A stretch of 64,000 bases of DNA from Trichloromonas sp034006665 (GCF_034006665.1 NZ_JAVESI010000014.1:1-64000); one strand, 5' to 3'. Shown: positions 26,461-35,866, counted from the stretch's first letter. A program made the numbers and translations. Notes: generated from the sequence alone by a model not told the origin.

Positions 26461-27987
26461 ATGTTCAGGAAATTCCCTATCGCAGTCCTGTTGATGCCGG
26501 CGCTGGCGGCGCTGCTGCTGGCCGGATGCCAGCCGGAGAAGACCGAGGCGGTGCGCCCCGTGAAGATCGCTGAAGGCGAAATGGACCCGGCCGAGTGGGG
26601 CAAGGCCTATCCGGTCCATTATGACCTGTGGAAAATGACCGAAGAGCCGCAGCCTGCCGGCAAGAGCAAGTACAAAAAAGGCTGGGACGCCGACGGCATC
26701 ACCTACGACAAGCTTTCTCAGTACCCCTATATGGCCCTGCTTTTCAACGGCTGGGGGTTTGGTATCGAGTTTAACGAGCCGCGTGGCCACGCCTACATGG
26801 TTCGCGACCAGTTGAAGATTGATGAGTCCCGCCTTGGCTCCGGCGGCGTCTGTCTGACCTGTAAGACCCCCTATGCGCCCAAGCTCGAAGAGGAAATGGG
26901 CGTCAATTATTACATGAAGCCCTACAAGGAGGTGCTCGCCGAGGTTCCCGAGAAGCATCGTGAGCTCGGGGTGGCCTGTGTCGACTGCCACGACAGCCAG
27001 ACGATGAAGCTCAAGCTTTCCCGTGAATTCACCCTGGGCAAGGCCCTGAATGTCATGGGCGTCGACCGGAGCAAGCTGACCACCCAGCAGATGCGCACCC
27101 TGGTCTGCGCCCAGTGCCATGTCACCTATGCGATTCCCAAGAACGATAACAAGAAATCGGTGGGCCTCTACTTCCCCTGGCAGGGGAGTAAGCTGGGGAA
27201 TATTTCCATCGAGAATATCATCGCCCAGTTCCGCAATGATCCCACCGTTCTCGAATGGAAACAGACCGTGACCGGCTTCCGGCTCCCCTTCATTCGCCAT
27301 CCGGAATTTGAACTTTACTCCAACAGCAGCGTTCACTGGATGGCCGGCGCTTCCTGTACCGACTGCCATATGCCTTACACCAAGGTCGGTTCGGTAAAGG
27401 TTTCCGACCATCGCGTTGCCAGCCCCCTCAAGTCCGATCTCAAGGCTTGCCAGCAGTGCCATGCCGAAGGGCCCGAGTGGTTGCGGCAGCGGGTTTACGA
27501 CATCCAGGATCGTACCGTGTCGATGAAGATCCGCGCCGGTTACGCCAACGCCACCGTCGCCAAGCTCTTTGAGCTTACCCACAAGGCCCAGGAAGGCGGG
27601 ACCGTGGTCGATCAGGCCCTCTACGACCAGGCCAAGGAATTCTACTTTGACAGCTTCTTCCGCCTGATCTTCATCGGTGCGGAAAACTCCATGGGCTTCC
27701 ACAATCCGCCCGAGGCGGCGCGGGTTCTTTCCGACTCCACCGCCTTCGCCACGAAGGCCGAAGGTCTGCTCCGCCAGGCCCTGGGCAAGGCCGGAGTCGA
27801 ACTTCCCGTCGAAATCGATCTCGAACTTGACAAGTATCTCAACGACCGCGGCGAAACCAAGGTCCAGTTCAAGCCCGAGCAGATGGTGGAAGATCCCTTC
27901 GGGAATCAGGTCCGCTTCAACAGCAAGTCCCTGCCGGTGAAGGTAACGACGGAAAGCCCCACCTCGCGGACACAGCAGGCGGAATAG
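26461..27987 (+). CDS. nrfA: Pentahaem cytochrome c nitrite reductase (ammonia-forming), lipoprotein form
   Basis: 508 aa. The signal peptide ends in a lipobox, LLLAGC, so the mature protein is probably lipid-anchored. The catalytic haem is bound by CLTCK (about residues 132-136), the Lys-ligated motif diagnostic of NrfA. Four further haems are bound by CVDCH (about 171), CAQCH (about 216), CTDCH (about 299) and CQQCH (about 331). The enzyme performs six-electron reduction of nitrite to ammonium in the periplasm. Many NrfA proteins are soluble, so the lipid anchor is a small peculiarity. It forms an operon with nrfH. Confidence 0.96.
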   Translation: MFRKFPIAVLLMPALAALLLAGCQPEKTEAVRPVKIAEGEMDPAEWGKAYPVHYDLWKMTEEPQPAGKSKYKKGWDADGITYDKLSQYPYMALLFNGWGFGIEFNEPRGHAYMVRDQLKIDESRLGSGGVCLTCKTPYAPKLEEEMGVNYYMKPYKEVLAEVPEKHRELGVACVDCHDSQTMKLKLSREFTLGKALNVMGVDRSKLTTQQMRTLVCAQCHVTYAIPKNDNKKSVGLYFPWQGSKLGNISIENIIAQFRNDPTVLEWKQTVTGFRLPFIRHPEFELYSNSSVHWMAGASCTDCHMPYTKVGSVKVSDHRVASPLKSDLKACQQCHAEGPEWLRQRVYDIQDRTVSMKIRAGYANATVAKLFELTHKAQEGGTVVDQALYDQAKEFYFDSFFRLIFIGAENSMGFHNPPEAARVLSDSTAFATKAEGLLRQALGKAGVELPVEIDLELDKYLNDRGETKVQFKPEQMVEDPFGNQVRFNSKSLPVKVTTESPTSRTQQAE

Positions 27988-28022
27988 GCTGGACAGCTTC
28001 TCCTGATGCGGGGAAGAATTGC

Positions 28023-28055
28023 GCGGGCGGAAAGGGGGTTTCCTTTTCCGCCCGC
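28023..28055 (+). promoter_or_regulatory. Perfect 11-bp hairpin downstream of nrfA
   Basis: GCGGGCGGAAA (28023-28033) and TTTCCGCCCGC (28045-28055) are a perfect inverted repeat. The stem lacks a T-run, so it is a poor intrinsic terminator. It may protect the 3' end of the nrfHA message or attenuate read-through into the next gene. Confidence 0.45.
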
Positions 28056-28078
28056 GTCTCTTGGCACAAGGGGGGATG

Positions 28079-30148
28079 ATGGCGCGATGGTTCGCCAGGG
28101 GGGATGATACTGGCCTGCTGAGGATCGGCGCTCTGCTGCTGGTCCTGGTCTGGACGGCGCTGGCGGTGGCCGGCCTCTTCTGGAATCAGCGCAAGGAAGA
28201 GCGGGAAACGGTAGAACTGGCGAGAGTCCAGGCCCGCACCCTGGCCGAGAAGATGATCGTCTATCGCCACTGGAACGCCCGTCACGGCGGCGTCTACGTC
28301 GAGGCGGACGAAACGACGCCTCCCAACCCCTATCTCTCCAATCTCCCCGAGCGGGATGTGGTCACCCCGTCCGGGCGGGTGTTGACCATGGTCAATCCCG
28401 CCTATATGCTGCGCGAGGTCTTTCAGCTCGAAACCAGCCTGCTCGGCCTTTCCGGTCGCATCACCAGCCTCCAGCCGATCAACCCCGCCAACGCTCCCGA
28501 TGCCTGGGAACGGACCGCCCTGGCCCGTCTCGCCGCCGGCGAAAAAGAGGTCGCCGCCGTCATGGACGGCGATGCCGGCGACTTTCTCCGCTATCTGCTT
28601 CCCCTGAAAACCGAGGCGGAATGCCTCAAATGTCACGCCCATCAGGGCTACGAGCTCGGTAACCTGCGTGGCGGGCTGAGTGTCTCGGTGGCCATTGCTC
28701 CCCTGCGGGAGGTGCGTCGCCCCCGGCTCTGGCTGGCCTATGCCGGCACAGGTTTCTTCTGGCTTTTGGGGCTGGGGATCATTCTCGGCGGCGGTTGGCG
28801 CCTGGACAGCCAGGCGCGGCGGCGCAGTCGGGCTGAGTGCCGGGTCCGCTTCCTCGACCATCACGACCAGCTTACCCTGCTCCCCAACAAGGCCGCCTTT
28901 CTTGCCGAACTGGCGCGGGAAATCGACCGCTCCCGGCACCGGGACAACGGGGCCTTCGCCTTGCTTCTGATCGATATCGACGGTTTCAAGAAGATCAATC
29001 AAGCCCTCGGCCATGGCCGCGGCGACAGCCTGTTATGCCAGGTCGGGAAGCAACTCCAGCGGCTGGTGGGGGAGCGCGGCCTGGTCGGGCATTTAGGCGC
29101 CGGGGCCTTTCCCGTCATTTTCCCTTTGGGCGAGGCCATCATCGATGCCGGGCATTTGGCCCGGGAACTGATCTCCTCTTTCGCTTCCCCCTTTATCATC
29201 GACGGCCAGGAAATCTTCATCAGCTGCGGCTGCGGCATCACCTTCTTCCCCGACGACGGCGACGAACCCGCGGTGCTGCTGCAAAACGCCGCCGGCGCCC
29301 TGCAGGCGGCCAAAGCTCGGGGCCGGGGGCAGATCGGTTATTACGCTCCGGAAATGAATGACCGCGCCCTGGCACAGATGCGTCTGGAAAACGAATTGCG
29401 CCGGGCTCTCGACGGGGATGAACTGCTTCTCTATTATCAGCCTCAGGTCGATGCCGACAGCGGCCAGGTCATCGCCGCCGAAGCCTTGGTCCGCTGGCGC
29501 CATCCCCGACTCGGGCTGATCGCCCCCGATCGTTTCGTCCCCGTGGCCGAGGAAAGCGGTCTCTCCCTGGCTCTCGGCGACTGGGTAACGGCTACTGCCT
29601 GCCGTCAGCTACGGGAATGGCAGCGGCAGGGGAGGGCGCTTGTGCCGGTGGCGATCAATCTCTCCGTCAGCCAGTTTCAGCGCCCCGGGCTCGACGATTA
29701 TATGCAGCGCAGGGTGGAAGAGGCAGGGATCGCCCCCGCCGATCTCATCCTGGAAGTCACCGAAGGAGTATTGATGCATCATACCCATCAGGTTCGTTCG
29801 ACCATGGCGAATCTCAAGAAACTGGGTTTCCGCATCGCTATCGACGATTTCGGCACCGGCTATTCCTCCCTCAGTTACCTGAAACACTTTCCCATCGATG
29901 CTTTGAAAATCGATCAATCCTTTATCCGCGATCTGCCCGAGGATGCCGATAGCCGGGGGATTGTCGCCGCGATCATCGCCCTCGGGGCCAATCTCGGTCT
30001 CAAGGTGGTGGCCGAAGGGGTGGAGACACGGGAACAGTTCGATTATCTTCTTTCCCGGCGCTGCATCAACATTCAGGGCTATTACTACAGCCCGCCCCTC
30101 GCTGCCGAGGAGTTCGCCCAATGGCTCGATGCTCGGATGGGGCGCTGA
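28079..30148 (+). CDS. Haem-sensor (DUF3365-like) protein with degenerate GGDEF and intact EAL domain
   Basis: 689 aa from ATG 28079, preceded by AAGGGGGG. A membrane helix near residues 15-35 precedes a periplasmic Tll0287-like sensor with a single haem motif CLKCH (182-186) and a second helix near 217-240. The GGDEF domain (about 260-417) has GAGAF (near residue 340) in place of GGDEF, so it should not make c-di-GMP. The EAL domain (about 437-684) keeps EALVRW, the DDFGTGYSS motif and the Lys-Asp of ALKIDQSF, expected of an active c-di-GMP phosphodiesterase. A redox or NO signal controlling c-di-GMP is a natural reading next to nrfA. Confidence 0.9.
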   Translation: MARWFARGDDTGLLRIGALLLVLVWTALAVAGLFWNQRKEERETVELARVQARTLAEKMIVYRHWNARHGGVYVEADETTPPNPYLSNLPERDVVTPSGRVLTMVNPAYMLREVFQLETSLLGLSGRITSLQPINPANAPDAWERTALARLAAGEKEVAAVMDGDAGDFLRYLLPLKTEAECLKCHAHQGYELGNLRGGLSVSVAIAPLREVRRPRLWLAYAGTGFFWLLGLGIILGGGWRLDSQARRRSRAECRVRFLDHHDQLTLLPNKAAFLAELAREIDRSRHRDNGAFALLLIDIDGFKKINQALGHGRGDSLLCQVGKQLQRLVGERGLVGHLGAGAFPVIFPLGEAIIDAGHLARELISSFASPFIIDGQEIFISCGCGITFFPDDGDEPAVLLQNAAGALQAAKARGRGQIGYYAPEMNDRALAQMRLENELRRALDGDELLLYYQPQVDADSGQVIAAEALVRWRHPRLGLIAPDRFVPVAEESGLSLALGDWVTATACRQLREWQRQGRALVPVAINLSVSQFQRPGLDDYMQRRVEEAGIAPADLILEVTEGVLMHHTHQVRSTMANLKKLGFRIAIDDFGTGYSSLSYLKHFPIDALKIDQSFIRDLPEDADSRGIVAAIIALGANLGLKVVAEGVETREQFDYLLSRRCINIQGYYYSPPLAAEEFAQWLDARMGR

Positions 30149-30446
30149 CTATTTTTGTCCCGTCCACATTCGGCTGTGGATGGCCATGTGGAAAAGTCCC
30201 ATTCTTTTTTCTAACCCACCGTGCCTCGGGATGAATTGGCATTTTGCCTAATAAATAGGCAGATCATTTTACTCTATCGTCCTCTAATCTTCGCTGAGCC
30301 CCATCTTCCGCCTTTTCCATTGACTATTGCCCCGGCCCTGTGATATTCAAAAAAACATTTTGAAAACAGTAAGATAACGTTTTAAAACAAAAGTTTCGCG
30401 GGGCTGAACAGGGGTTTGATCCCGCCCATTGAAGGAGTTTTTCGCC
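30149..30446. other. Intergenic stretch before the acyl-CoA synthetase
   Basis: 298 bp without an ORF. TGCCTA-ATAAA-TAGGCA (30245-30261) is a 6-bp-arm palindrome, either an operator or a weak terminator of the EAL gene. TTGACT (30320-30325) with TATTCA (30344-30349), 18 bp apart, is a candidate promoter for the synthetase. An AT-rich tract with TTTTGAAAAC and GTTTTAAAAC follows between 30355 and 30395. Confidence 0.4.
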
Positions 30447-32111
30447 ATGTCGAACCTGCTGCATTTCACCATGGGCGCTCTGCTCGAAGATGCCGCCCGG
30501 CGTTTTCCCGAGAACGACGCCCTCGTCTATCCCGATCGCGGCCTGCGTCTCAATTACCGGGAGTTCGACGCCCTCTGCGACCGGGTCGCCAAGGGACTGC
30601 TGGCCATCGGGGTGAAGAAGGGGGAGCATCTGGCGATCTGGGCGACCAACGTCCCTGAGTGGGTTGTGTTGCAGTTCGCCACCGCCAAGATCGGCGCCGT
30701 GCTGGTCACCATCAATACCAGCTACAAGTCGGCGGAACTCGAATATATCCTCAACCAGTCCGACGCCACCACCCTCTTTCTGGTCAAGGGTTTCAAGGAT
30801 ACCGATTACGTAGCGACGGTAAACGCCGTTGTTCCTGAGCTGGCGACCACACCCTTGGGCCGTCTGAACAGCGCCAAACTCCCTTTTCTGAAGAATGTCG
30901 TCTTCCTCGGTGCGCCCGCCCCCGCCGGGATGCTCGCCTACGCCGAGTTGGAACGGTTGGGGGAAAAGATCGCCGACACCGAACTGGCGGCGGTGAAGGC
31001 CGGGCTCGACGAGTACGAAGTCATCAACATGCAGTACACCTCGGGGACGACCGGTTTCCCCAAGGGGGTTATGCTCACCCATCACAATCTCGTCAACAAC
31101 GGCTTCAATATCGGCGAGTGCATGAAGTTCACCGAGAAGGATCGACTTTGCATTCCCGTCCCCTTCTTCCACTGTTTCGGCTGCGTTCTGGGCGTGCTCG
31201 CCTGCGTTACCCACGCCTCGACCATGGTGCCGGTGGAGACTTTCAATCCCGAAGCGGTGCTCAAGGCGATCGAGGCCGAACGCTGCACCGCCGTGCATGG
31301 CGTGCCGACCATGTTCATCGCCGAAATGGAGCATCCCGCCTTCCGCAAGTACGACCTCTCGACCCTGCGCACCGGCATTATGGCCGGCTCCCCCTGTCCC
31401 ATTGAGGTGATGAAGCGGGTCATCCGTGACATGCACTGTTCCGAGATCACCATCACCTACGGCCAAACCGAATCGTCTCCCGGCATCACCATGACCCGTA
31501 CCGATGATCCCATTGAATTGCGGGTGGCGAGCGTCGGTCGCGCCCTGCCCAACGTGGAAGTGAAGATCGTCGATATCGAGACCGGTGTGGCCCTTCCTCC
31601 CGGCAAGCAGGGGGAACTCTGCACCCGCGGTTACCATGTGATGAAAGGCTATTACAAGATGCTCGAGGAGACCGCCAAGGCCATTGACGGCGACGGCTGG
31701 CTGCATACCGGCGACCTGGCGGTGATGGATGAGAACGGCTACTGCAAGATCACCGGCCGCATCAAGAACATGATCATCCGCGGCGGCGAGAATGTCTATC
31801 CCCGGGAGATCGAGGAATTCCTCTACACCCACCCGAAGGTGGCGGACGTGCAGGTCTACGGCGTGCCCGACGTCAAATACGGCGAGCAGGTCATGGCGGC
31901 GGTGAAGCTGAAGGAGGGGGTGTCCTGTAACGAAGAAGAGATCAAGGACTTCTGCCGGGGACGCATCGCCAACTACAAGATTCCCCACTACGTCAAATTT
32001 GTCGACGAGTACCCGATGACCGCCAGCGGCAAGATCCAGAAATTCAAGCTGCGGGAAATGGCCATTCGCGAACTCCGCCTCGAAGACGCCGCCGGGGTGG
32101 AGACAGCTTAA
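30447..32111 (+). CDS. AMP-forming acyl-CoA synthetase
   Basis: 554 aa. GAAGGAG lies 9 nt before ATG 30447. The family phosphate loop is YTSGTTGFPKGVMLTHHN, followed by ITYGQTESSPG, the hinge GWLHTGDLAVMDENGY, the core IKNMIIRGGENVYPREIEEF and the catalytic Lys in TASGKIQKF. It activates a carboxylic acid through an acyl-adenylate and joins it to CoA. Length and motif set fit medium- or long-chain fatty acyl-CoA ligases of the FadD group. Substrate length is not known. A hairpin with a T-run follows. Confidence 0.92.
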   Translation: MSNLLHFTMGALLEDAARRFPENDALVYPDRGLRLNYREFDALCDRVAKGLLAIGVKKGEHLAIWATNVPEWVVLQFATAKIGAVLVTINTSYKSAELEYILNQSDATTLFLVKGFKDTDYVATVNAVVPELATTPLGRLNSAKLPFLKNVVFLGAPAPAGMLAYAELERLGEKIADTELAAVKAGLDEYEVINMQYTSGTTGFPKGVMLTHHNLVNNGFNIGECMKFTEKDRLCIPVPFFHCFGCVLGVLACVTHASTMVPVETFNPEAVLKAIEAERCTAVHGVPTMFIAEMEHPAFRKYDLSTLRTGIMAGSPCPIEVMKRVIRDMHCSEITITYGQTESSPGITMTRTDDPIELRVASVGRALPNVEVKIVDIETGVALPPGKQGELCTRGYHVMKGYYKMLEETAKAIDGDGWLHTGDLAVMDENGYCKITGRIKNMIIRGGENVYPREIEEFLYTHPKVADVQVYGVPDVKYGEQVMAAVKLKEGVSCNEEEIKDFCRGRIANYKIPHYVKFVDEYPMTASGKIQKFKLREMAIRELRLEDAAGVETA

Positions 32112-32118
32112 ATTCAGA

Positions 32119-32184
32119 CCGAAGGCTGAAGACTGAAGGCTGAAGGAATCGTTTTCCCTTCGGACTTCAGTCTTCAGTCTTTTT
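32119..32184 (+). terminator. Long repetitive hairpin with T-run after the acyl-CoA synthetase
   Basis: The left arm (about 32119-32146) is built of three GGCTGAAG/GACTGAAG units, and the right arm (about 32158-32180) of CTTCAGTC units, so they pair with a few mismatches. TTTTT follows at 32180-32184. Confidence 0.5.
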
Positions 32185-32200
32185 CCGAAGGGAAAAATCC

Positions 32201-33391
32201 ATGCGCCTTACTCCCGCGAGCGAACTGGAAGCTCGCTGTAAAAAACTCCAGGCCTTGATGGAACCGGCCGGTCTCGACGCCGTGCTGATAATCCAGAGTG
32301 CCGATCTTTTCTATTTCACTGGCTCCGTGCAGCAGGGGGCGCTCTATGTTCCCGCCGACGGCGAACCCCTCTATCTCGTCCGCAAGGATTACGGCCGGGC
32401 GCGGATGGAATGCGGCCTGCGCGAGGTTCATCCCTTCACAAGCCCGAAGGACATTCCCGCTCGCCTCGCCGACTTCGGTCATTCTTTACCTCAGCGTCTG
32501 GGCATGGAGCTCGACGTAGTGCCGGTGGCCCTTTTTCAGCGTTTCCAGGCGGCCTTGCCTGTGGCGAAAGTGAGCGACGCCACGCCGCTCATCCGCACCG
32601 TGCGGGCGGTCAAATCCGCCTACGAAATCGACATCATGAAGGATGCCGCCCTGCAGGTGGATAAGGTCTACCAGCGGGCGAAAGAGGTCATCCGCGTTGG
32701 TATCACCGACCTGGAACTGGCCGCCGAGTTGGAGTTCGTCGCCCGCAAGGAAGGCCACCAGGGGATCACCCGTATGCGCGCCTTCAACAACGAACTCTTC
32801 TTCGGGCACATCTTCTCCGGCGTCGATAGCGCCGCCCCGGCCTTTCTCGATACCCCCCTCGGCGGCATGGGGGTCAATCCCTCCATCGGCCAGGGGGCGA
32901 GCTACAAGTCGATCAAGGCCAACGAGCCGATCATCGTCGACTTCGCCGGTGCTTTCGACGGCTACCTGGTTGACCAGACCCGGGTCTTCTGCATCGGTGG
33001 GTTGCCCGAGTCGCTGCGTAAGGCCTATGCCGACATGTGCCAAATTCAGGAACGGCTCAAGGAGATCGCCCGCCCCGGCGTTAGCTGGGGGGCGCTCTAC
33101 GATGACTGTCACCACCTCGCCTGCGAGCTCGGCTACGCCGATCACTTCATGGGCTCGAAGGGGGCCCAGGTTTCCTTTATCGGCCACGGCATCGGCGTCG
33201 AGATCGACGAATATCCCTTCATCGCCCGCGGCTTCAACGAACAGACGCTGGAAGAAAACATGACCTTCGCCTTCGAGCCGAAAGCGGTCTACCCCGGCCT
33301 CGGCGCCGTCGGCATCGAGAACACCTTCCGCGTCGGCGGTCAGGGCCTGAAAAACATCACCTTCAGCAATGAGGAATTGGTGATTTTGTAG
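32201..33391 (+). CDS. M24-family aminopeptidase (Xaa-Pro aminopeptidase-like)
   Basis: 396 aa. The N-terminal creatinase-like domain (1-130) is followed by the pita-bread metallopeptidase fold. Metal ligands are recognisable: Asp in PIIVDFAGAFDGYLVDQTRVF, His in IGHGIGVEIDE, Glu in MTFAFEPKAVYP and Glu in GAVGIENTFRV. It probably removes N-terminal residues before proline or acts as a dipeptidase. It sits just after an acyl-CoA synthetase hairpin and before a strong terminator. Confidence 0.9.
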   Translation: MRLTPASELEARCKKLQALMEPAGLDAVLIIQSADLFYFTGSVQQGALYVPADGEPLYLVRKDYGRARMECGLREVHPFTSPKDIPARLADFGHSLPQRLGMELDVVPVALFQRFQAALPVAKVSDATPLIRTVRAVKSAYEIDIMKDAALQVDKVYQRAKEVIRVGITDLELAAELEFVARKEGHQGITRMRAFNNELFFGHIFSGVDSAAPAFLDTPLGGMGVNPSIGQGASYKSIKANEPIIVDFAGAFDGYLVDQTRVFCIGGLPESLRKAYADMCQIQERLKEIARPGVSWGALYDDCHHLACELGYADHFMGSKGAQVSFIGHGIGVEIDEYPFIARGFNEQTLEENMTFAFEPKAVYPGLGAVGIENTFRVGGQGLKNITFSNEELVIL

Positions 33392-33421
33392 GATTGGTGA
33401 CCAGTGCCAGGTGACAAAATC

Positions 33422-33460
33422 AAAACGGCCCCTTCCAGAAAACCGGAAGGGGCCGTTTTT
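33422..33460. terminator. Strong bidirectional terminator
   Basis: AAAACGGCCCCTTCC (33422-33436) and GGAAGGGGCCGTTTT (33445-33459) are a perfect 15-bp inverted repeat with T-runs on both strands. It serves the convergent M24 and pqiC genes. CACTCCT is repeated in tandem just after it (about 33471-33491), reaching the pqiC stop. Confidence 0.9.
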
Positions 33461-33477
33461 GCGGTGATCCTCACTCC

Positions 33478-34041
33478 TCACTCCTCACTCCTCATTGAAC
33501 CACCGATTTCCACCGCCAGCCGCTCAAGTAGGCGGTTCTGGGCGGCGACGAGGGTTTCGATACTCTTCCCGGCTGGTTCGCTGTAGGTGGCGGTGCGACT
33601 GAGGATCAGGGTGCCGTCGGCGGTGTGCAGGCTCCAGCGCGCTTGCAGATCGGCCGTGGCGCCGTGGCGGCCGTCGAAGCGGCTGACGGCGAGGCGGATC
33701 TGCCGCTCGGGGTGAAAATCCGTGGGCCAGGGATGGGTTTCGACGCGTGGGCTTTGCGTCAACCGGGCGAGGTTTTCGCGCAGCACGCGCCGCACCTGGC
33801 CTTCGAGGGGGGCGGCCCAGCGGTGCAGTTCCTGGATATCGAGACGGTTTTCGCCGCTGCGCAGCATCAGCTGCGGGCGGTCGAGGGCTTCCGGGAACTC
33901 GCTGAGAGTCAACCCCAGGGTCAAGGGGATGACTGTCCCCGGTGCGGCAAGGCCGGGGCTCAAGGTATAGAAGGCGGCGGGCGGCGTGGTCGCGCAGCCG
34001 AGCAGGCCGAGCAGGAGCAGATAAGGCAGATAACGGATCAT
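33478..34041 (-). CDS. pqiC: PqiC/YmbA-like outer-membrane lipoprotein of an MCE lipid-transport system
   Basis: 187 aa. The signal peptide with lipobox LLGC (residues 12-15) predicts a lipoprotein. The body (FYTLSPGLA at the start, VETHPWPTDFHPERQIRLAVSRFDG further on) follows the ABC-transport auxiliary component/PqiC pattern. In E. coli PqiC is the outer-membrane partner of the PqiB tunnel. It overlaps the end of pqiB by 4 nt and ends the gene set. Confidence 0.85.
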   Translation of the reverse strand: MIRYLPYLLLLGLLGCATTPPAAFYTLSPGLAAPGTVIPLTLGLTLSEFPEALDRPQLMLRSGENRLDIQELHRWAAPLEGQVRRVLRENLARLTQSPRVETHPWPTDFHPERQIRLAVSRFDGRHGATADLQARWSLHTADGTLILSRTATYSEPAGKSIETLVAAQNRLLERLAVEIGGSMRSEE

Positions 34042-35684
34042 GGGGCGGTCCCTTTCTTGCCGCGCAGCAGCGATTCGGGGTGGCGTTCGAGATAGTCGGT
34101 GAGGTCGCGGATGCCTCGCGCCGCCTTGGAAAATTCCTCCAGTGCTTTACGGGCGTCGCTGCTCAAGGGGGAGTCGGAGCCGAAGTTGGCCCGCAGCTCG
34201 TGCAGGGTGCGTTGCATCTCTTCGATGGCGGACTTCGCCGCCGGCGCCAGTTCGCGGTCGAGATGGCCGGTCAAGTCTTTCAAGCCGCTCAGGGTGGTGT
34301 CGAAGGATTCAAGGGTGCCCGTCGCCGCCTTCAAGGTCTGGTCGAGACTCGCCAGATCCTGTTCCACCCCGGCAGCGAGACGGTCGAGGGGCAGGTCGTC
34401 GATCTTTTTCAGAATCCGCGTGACCGTCCCGGTCAACTCTTCGAAGGGGGTAGGGATGGTGGGGATGCGCGGATAGGGATCATCCTCGCTCCGCGCAAGC
34501 CTCGGCACCTTGGGTTCGATGGAGAGGGCAATGGCGAGCTGGCCGGTGAGCAGGTTGGCCTGTTTCAGCTGGGCGGTCAGCCCCTTGTCGATGAGCTTCG
34601 GCGTGAGATCTTCGGGATAAAGCTTGCCGTCGCCGGTGAGACGGATGCGCTCCGGCTCGATTTCCACCACCACGGGAATGCGGAACTCCATCTTTTCAGT
34701 GTCGAATTCGAGTTCGACGGAGACCACCTGGCCGACGCGGATGCCGCGAAACTCCACCGGAGCGCCGGGCACGAGGCCGCGCACCGACTCGTTAAAGTAG
34801 AGCAGGTAGCGCTGCTTGAGGTGATGCACCGGTTCCAGCGAGGCGCGGCGGTTGGGGTAAAGGATGAACTGACTGTTCTCCCCGGCGATCTCCCCGGTTT
34901 TGGTCGGCTCGGGCGAGGCGAAGGCGATACCGCCGGAGACGATGGTCAAGAGCGATTCGCTGTCCACCCGCAGGCCGTTGGCGTCAAGGGCGAAATCGAA
35001 GCCGTCGGCGTTCCAGAACCGGGTGCCGGTCCGCACCCGCTCGTGGTGCGGCGCCTCGATGAAGATGCCGAGTTCGATCTCTTCGCTCGTTTCGCTCAGG
35101 TGGTAGCTGATGACCCGGCCGACCTGGATCTGCCGGTGATAGACCGGGGAGCCGACATCGAGGGAGCCGAGGCGCTTGGTTTTGAGGATGTACTTGCGCC
35201 CCGGCTGGTCGCCGGTGAGCGCCGGCGGGGTTTCCAGGCCGATGAAATGGCTGGCCGGGGTCTTGCCCCGGCCGGGGGCGAGAGCGATGTAGGCGCCGGA
35301 AAAGAGGGTGCCCAACCCCGACACCTCGCCGGCGGCGACCCGCGCCCGCACCACCCAGAACTGGCTGTCATCGACCAAAAAAGGCGCGGCGCGGCGGTCC
35401 ATGCGCGCCGAGACCAGCACATGGGTCAGATCCTCGTCCAGGCGCACCGCCTCGACCAGACCGATATCCACATCGCGGTAGCGGATCTTGGTCTTGCCCG
35501 CCTCCAGGCCGGTGGCCGAGTCGAAGCGGATGGTGATTACCGGCCCCCGGTCGTTGACCGCCTTCACCGCCAGCCAGGCGGCGATGACGGCGGCGACGAT
35601 AGGGATGATCCAGATCAGCGACGGCAACCGGCGGCGTCTCACCACCACCTCGGCCGCTTGCGGTTGTTCGGTCGTTTCGGTCAT
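34038..35684 (-). CDS. pqiB: PqiB-like periplasm-spanning MCE protein
   Basis: 548 aa. A single N-terminal membrane helix (LIWIIPIVAAVIAAWLAV) is followed by three MCE repeats, the first beginning ITIRFDSATGLEAGKTKIRYRDVDIG and another PGAPVEFRGIRVGQVV. The C-terminal 130 residues are helical and coiled-coil-like. MCE proteins such as PqiB stack as hexameric rings into a tube that carries lipids between inner and outer membranes. Its pqiA partners lie 1.3 kb upstream, separated by a toxin-antitoxin pair and repeats. Confidence 0.93.
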   Translation of the reverse strand: MTETTEQPQAAEVVVRRRRLPSLIWIIPIVAAVIAAWLAVKAVNDRGPVITIRFDSATGLEAGKTKIRYRDVDIGLVEAVRLDEDLTHVLVSARMDRRAAPFLVDDSQFWVVRARVAAGEVSGLGTLFSGAYIALAPGRGKTPASHFIGLETPPALTGDQPGRKYILKTKRLGSLDVGSPVYHRQIQVGRVISYHLSETSEEIELGIFIEAPHHERVRTGTRFWNADGFDFALDANGLRVDSESLLTIVSGGIAFASPEPTKTGEIAGENSQFILYPNRRASLEPVHHLKQRYLLYFNESVRGLVPGAPVEFRGIRVGQVVSVELEFDTEKMEFRIPVVVEIEPERIRLTGDGKLYPEDLTPKLIDKGLTAQLKQANLLTGQLAIALSIEPKVPRLARSEDDPYPRIPTIPTPFEELTGTVTRILKKIDDLPLDRLAAGVEQDLASLDQTLKAATGTLESFDTTLSGLKDLTGHLDRELAPAAKSAIEEMQRTLHELRANFGSDSPLSSDARKALEEFSKAARGIRDLTDYLERHPESLLRGKKGTAP

Positions 35685-35740
35685 GGGGTGTTTTATCCTT
35701 GAAAAAGCTATTTTGTGCGAGGCGGCAATCTGCCCATGAA

Positions 35741-35832
35741 GCCTCCCCCTTTGAAAAAGGGGGAACGAGGGGGATTTGCTTGTAAGCGCCCCCTGTTAAA
35801 TCCCCCCCAGCCCCCCTTTGTCAAAGGGGGGA
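35741..35832. repeat. Large imperfect inverted repeat (REP/MITE-like)
   Basis: Two G/C-rich arms of about 35 bp, beginning CTCCCCCTTTG and ending CAAAGGGGGGAG, are inverted around a loop of about 20 nt. Blocks of CCCCC and GGGGG with TTTGAAAAAG or TTTGTCAAAG recur in each arm. It has the look of a dispersed palindromic element and lies between the toxin and pqiB. Confidence 0.75.
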
Positions 35833-35838
35833 GCGAAC

Positions 35839-35866
35839 GTAAGGGCGCAGCATGCTGCGCCCTTAC
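35839..35866. repeat. Perfect 28-bp palindrome
   Basis: GTAAGGGCGCAGCA (35839-35852) is followed directly by its reverse complement to 35866. It abuts the larger inverted repeat, and a related degenerate hairpin with GGGTCGCA and TGCGCCC follows at about 35893-35915. Confidence 0.8.
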
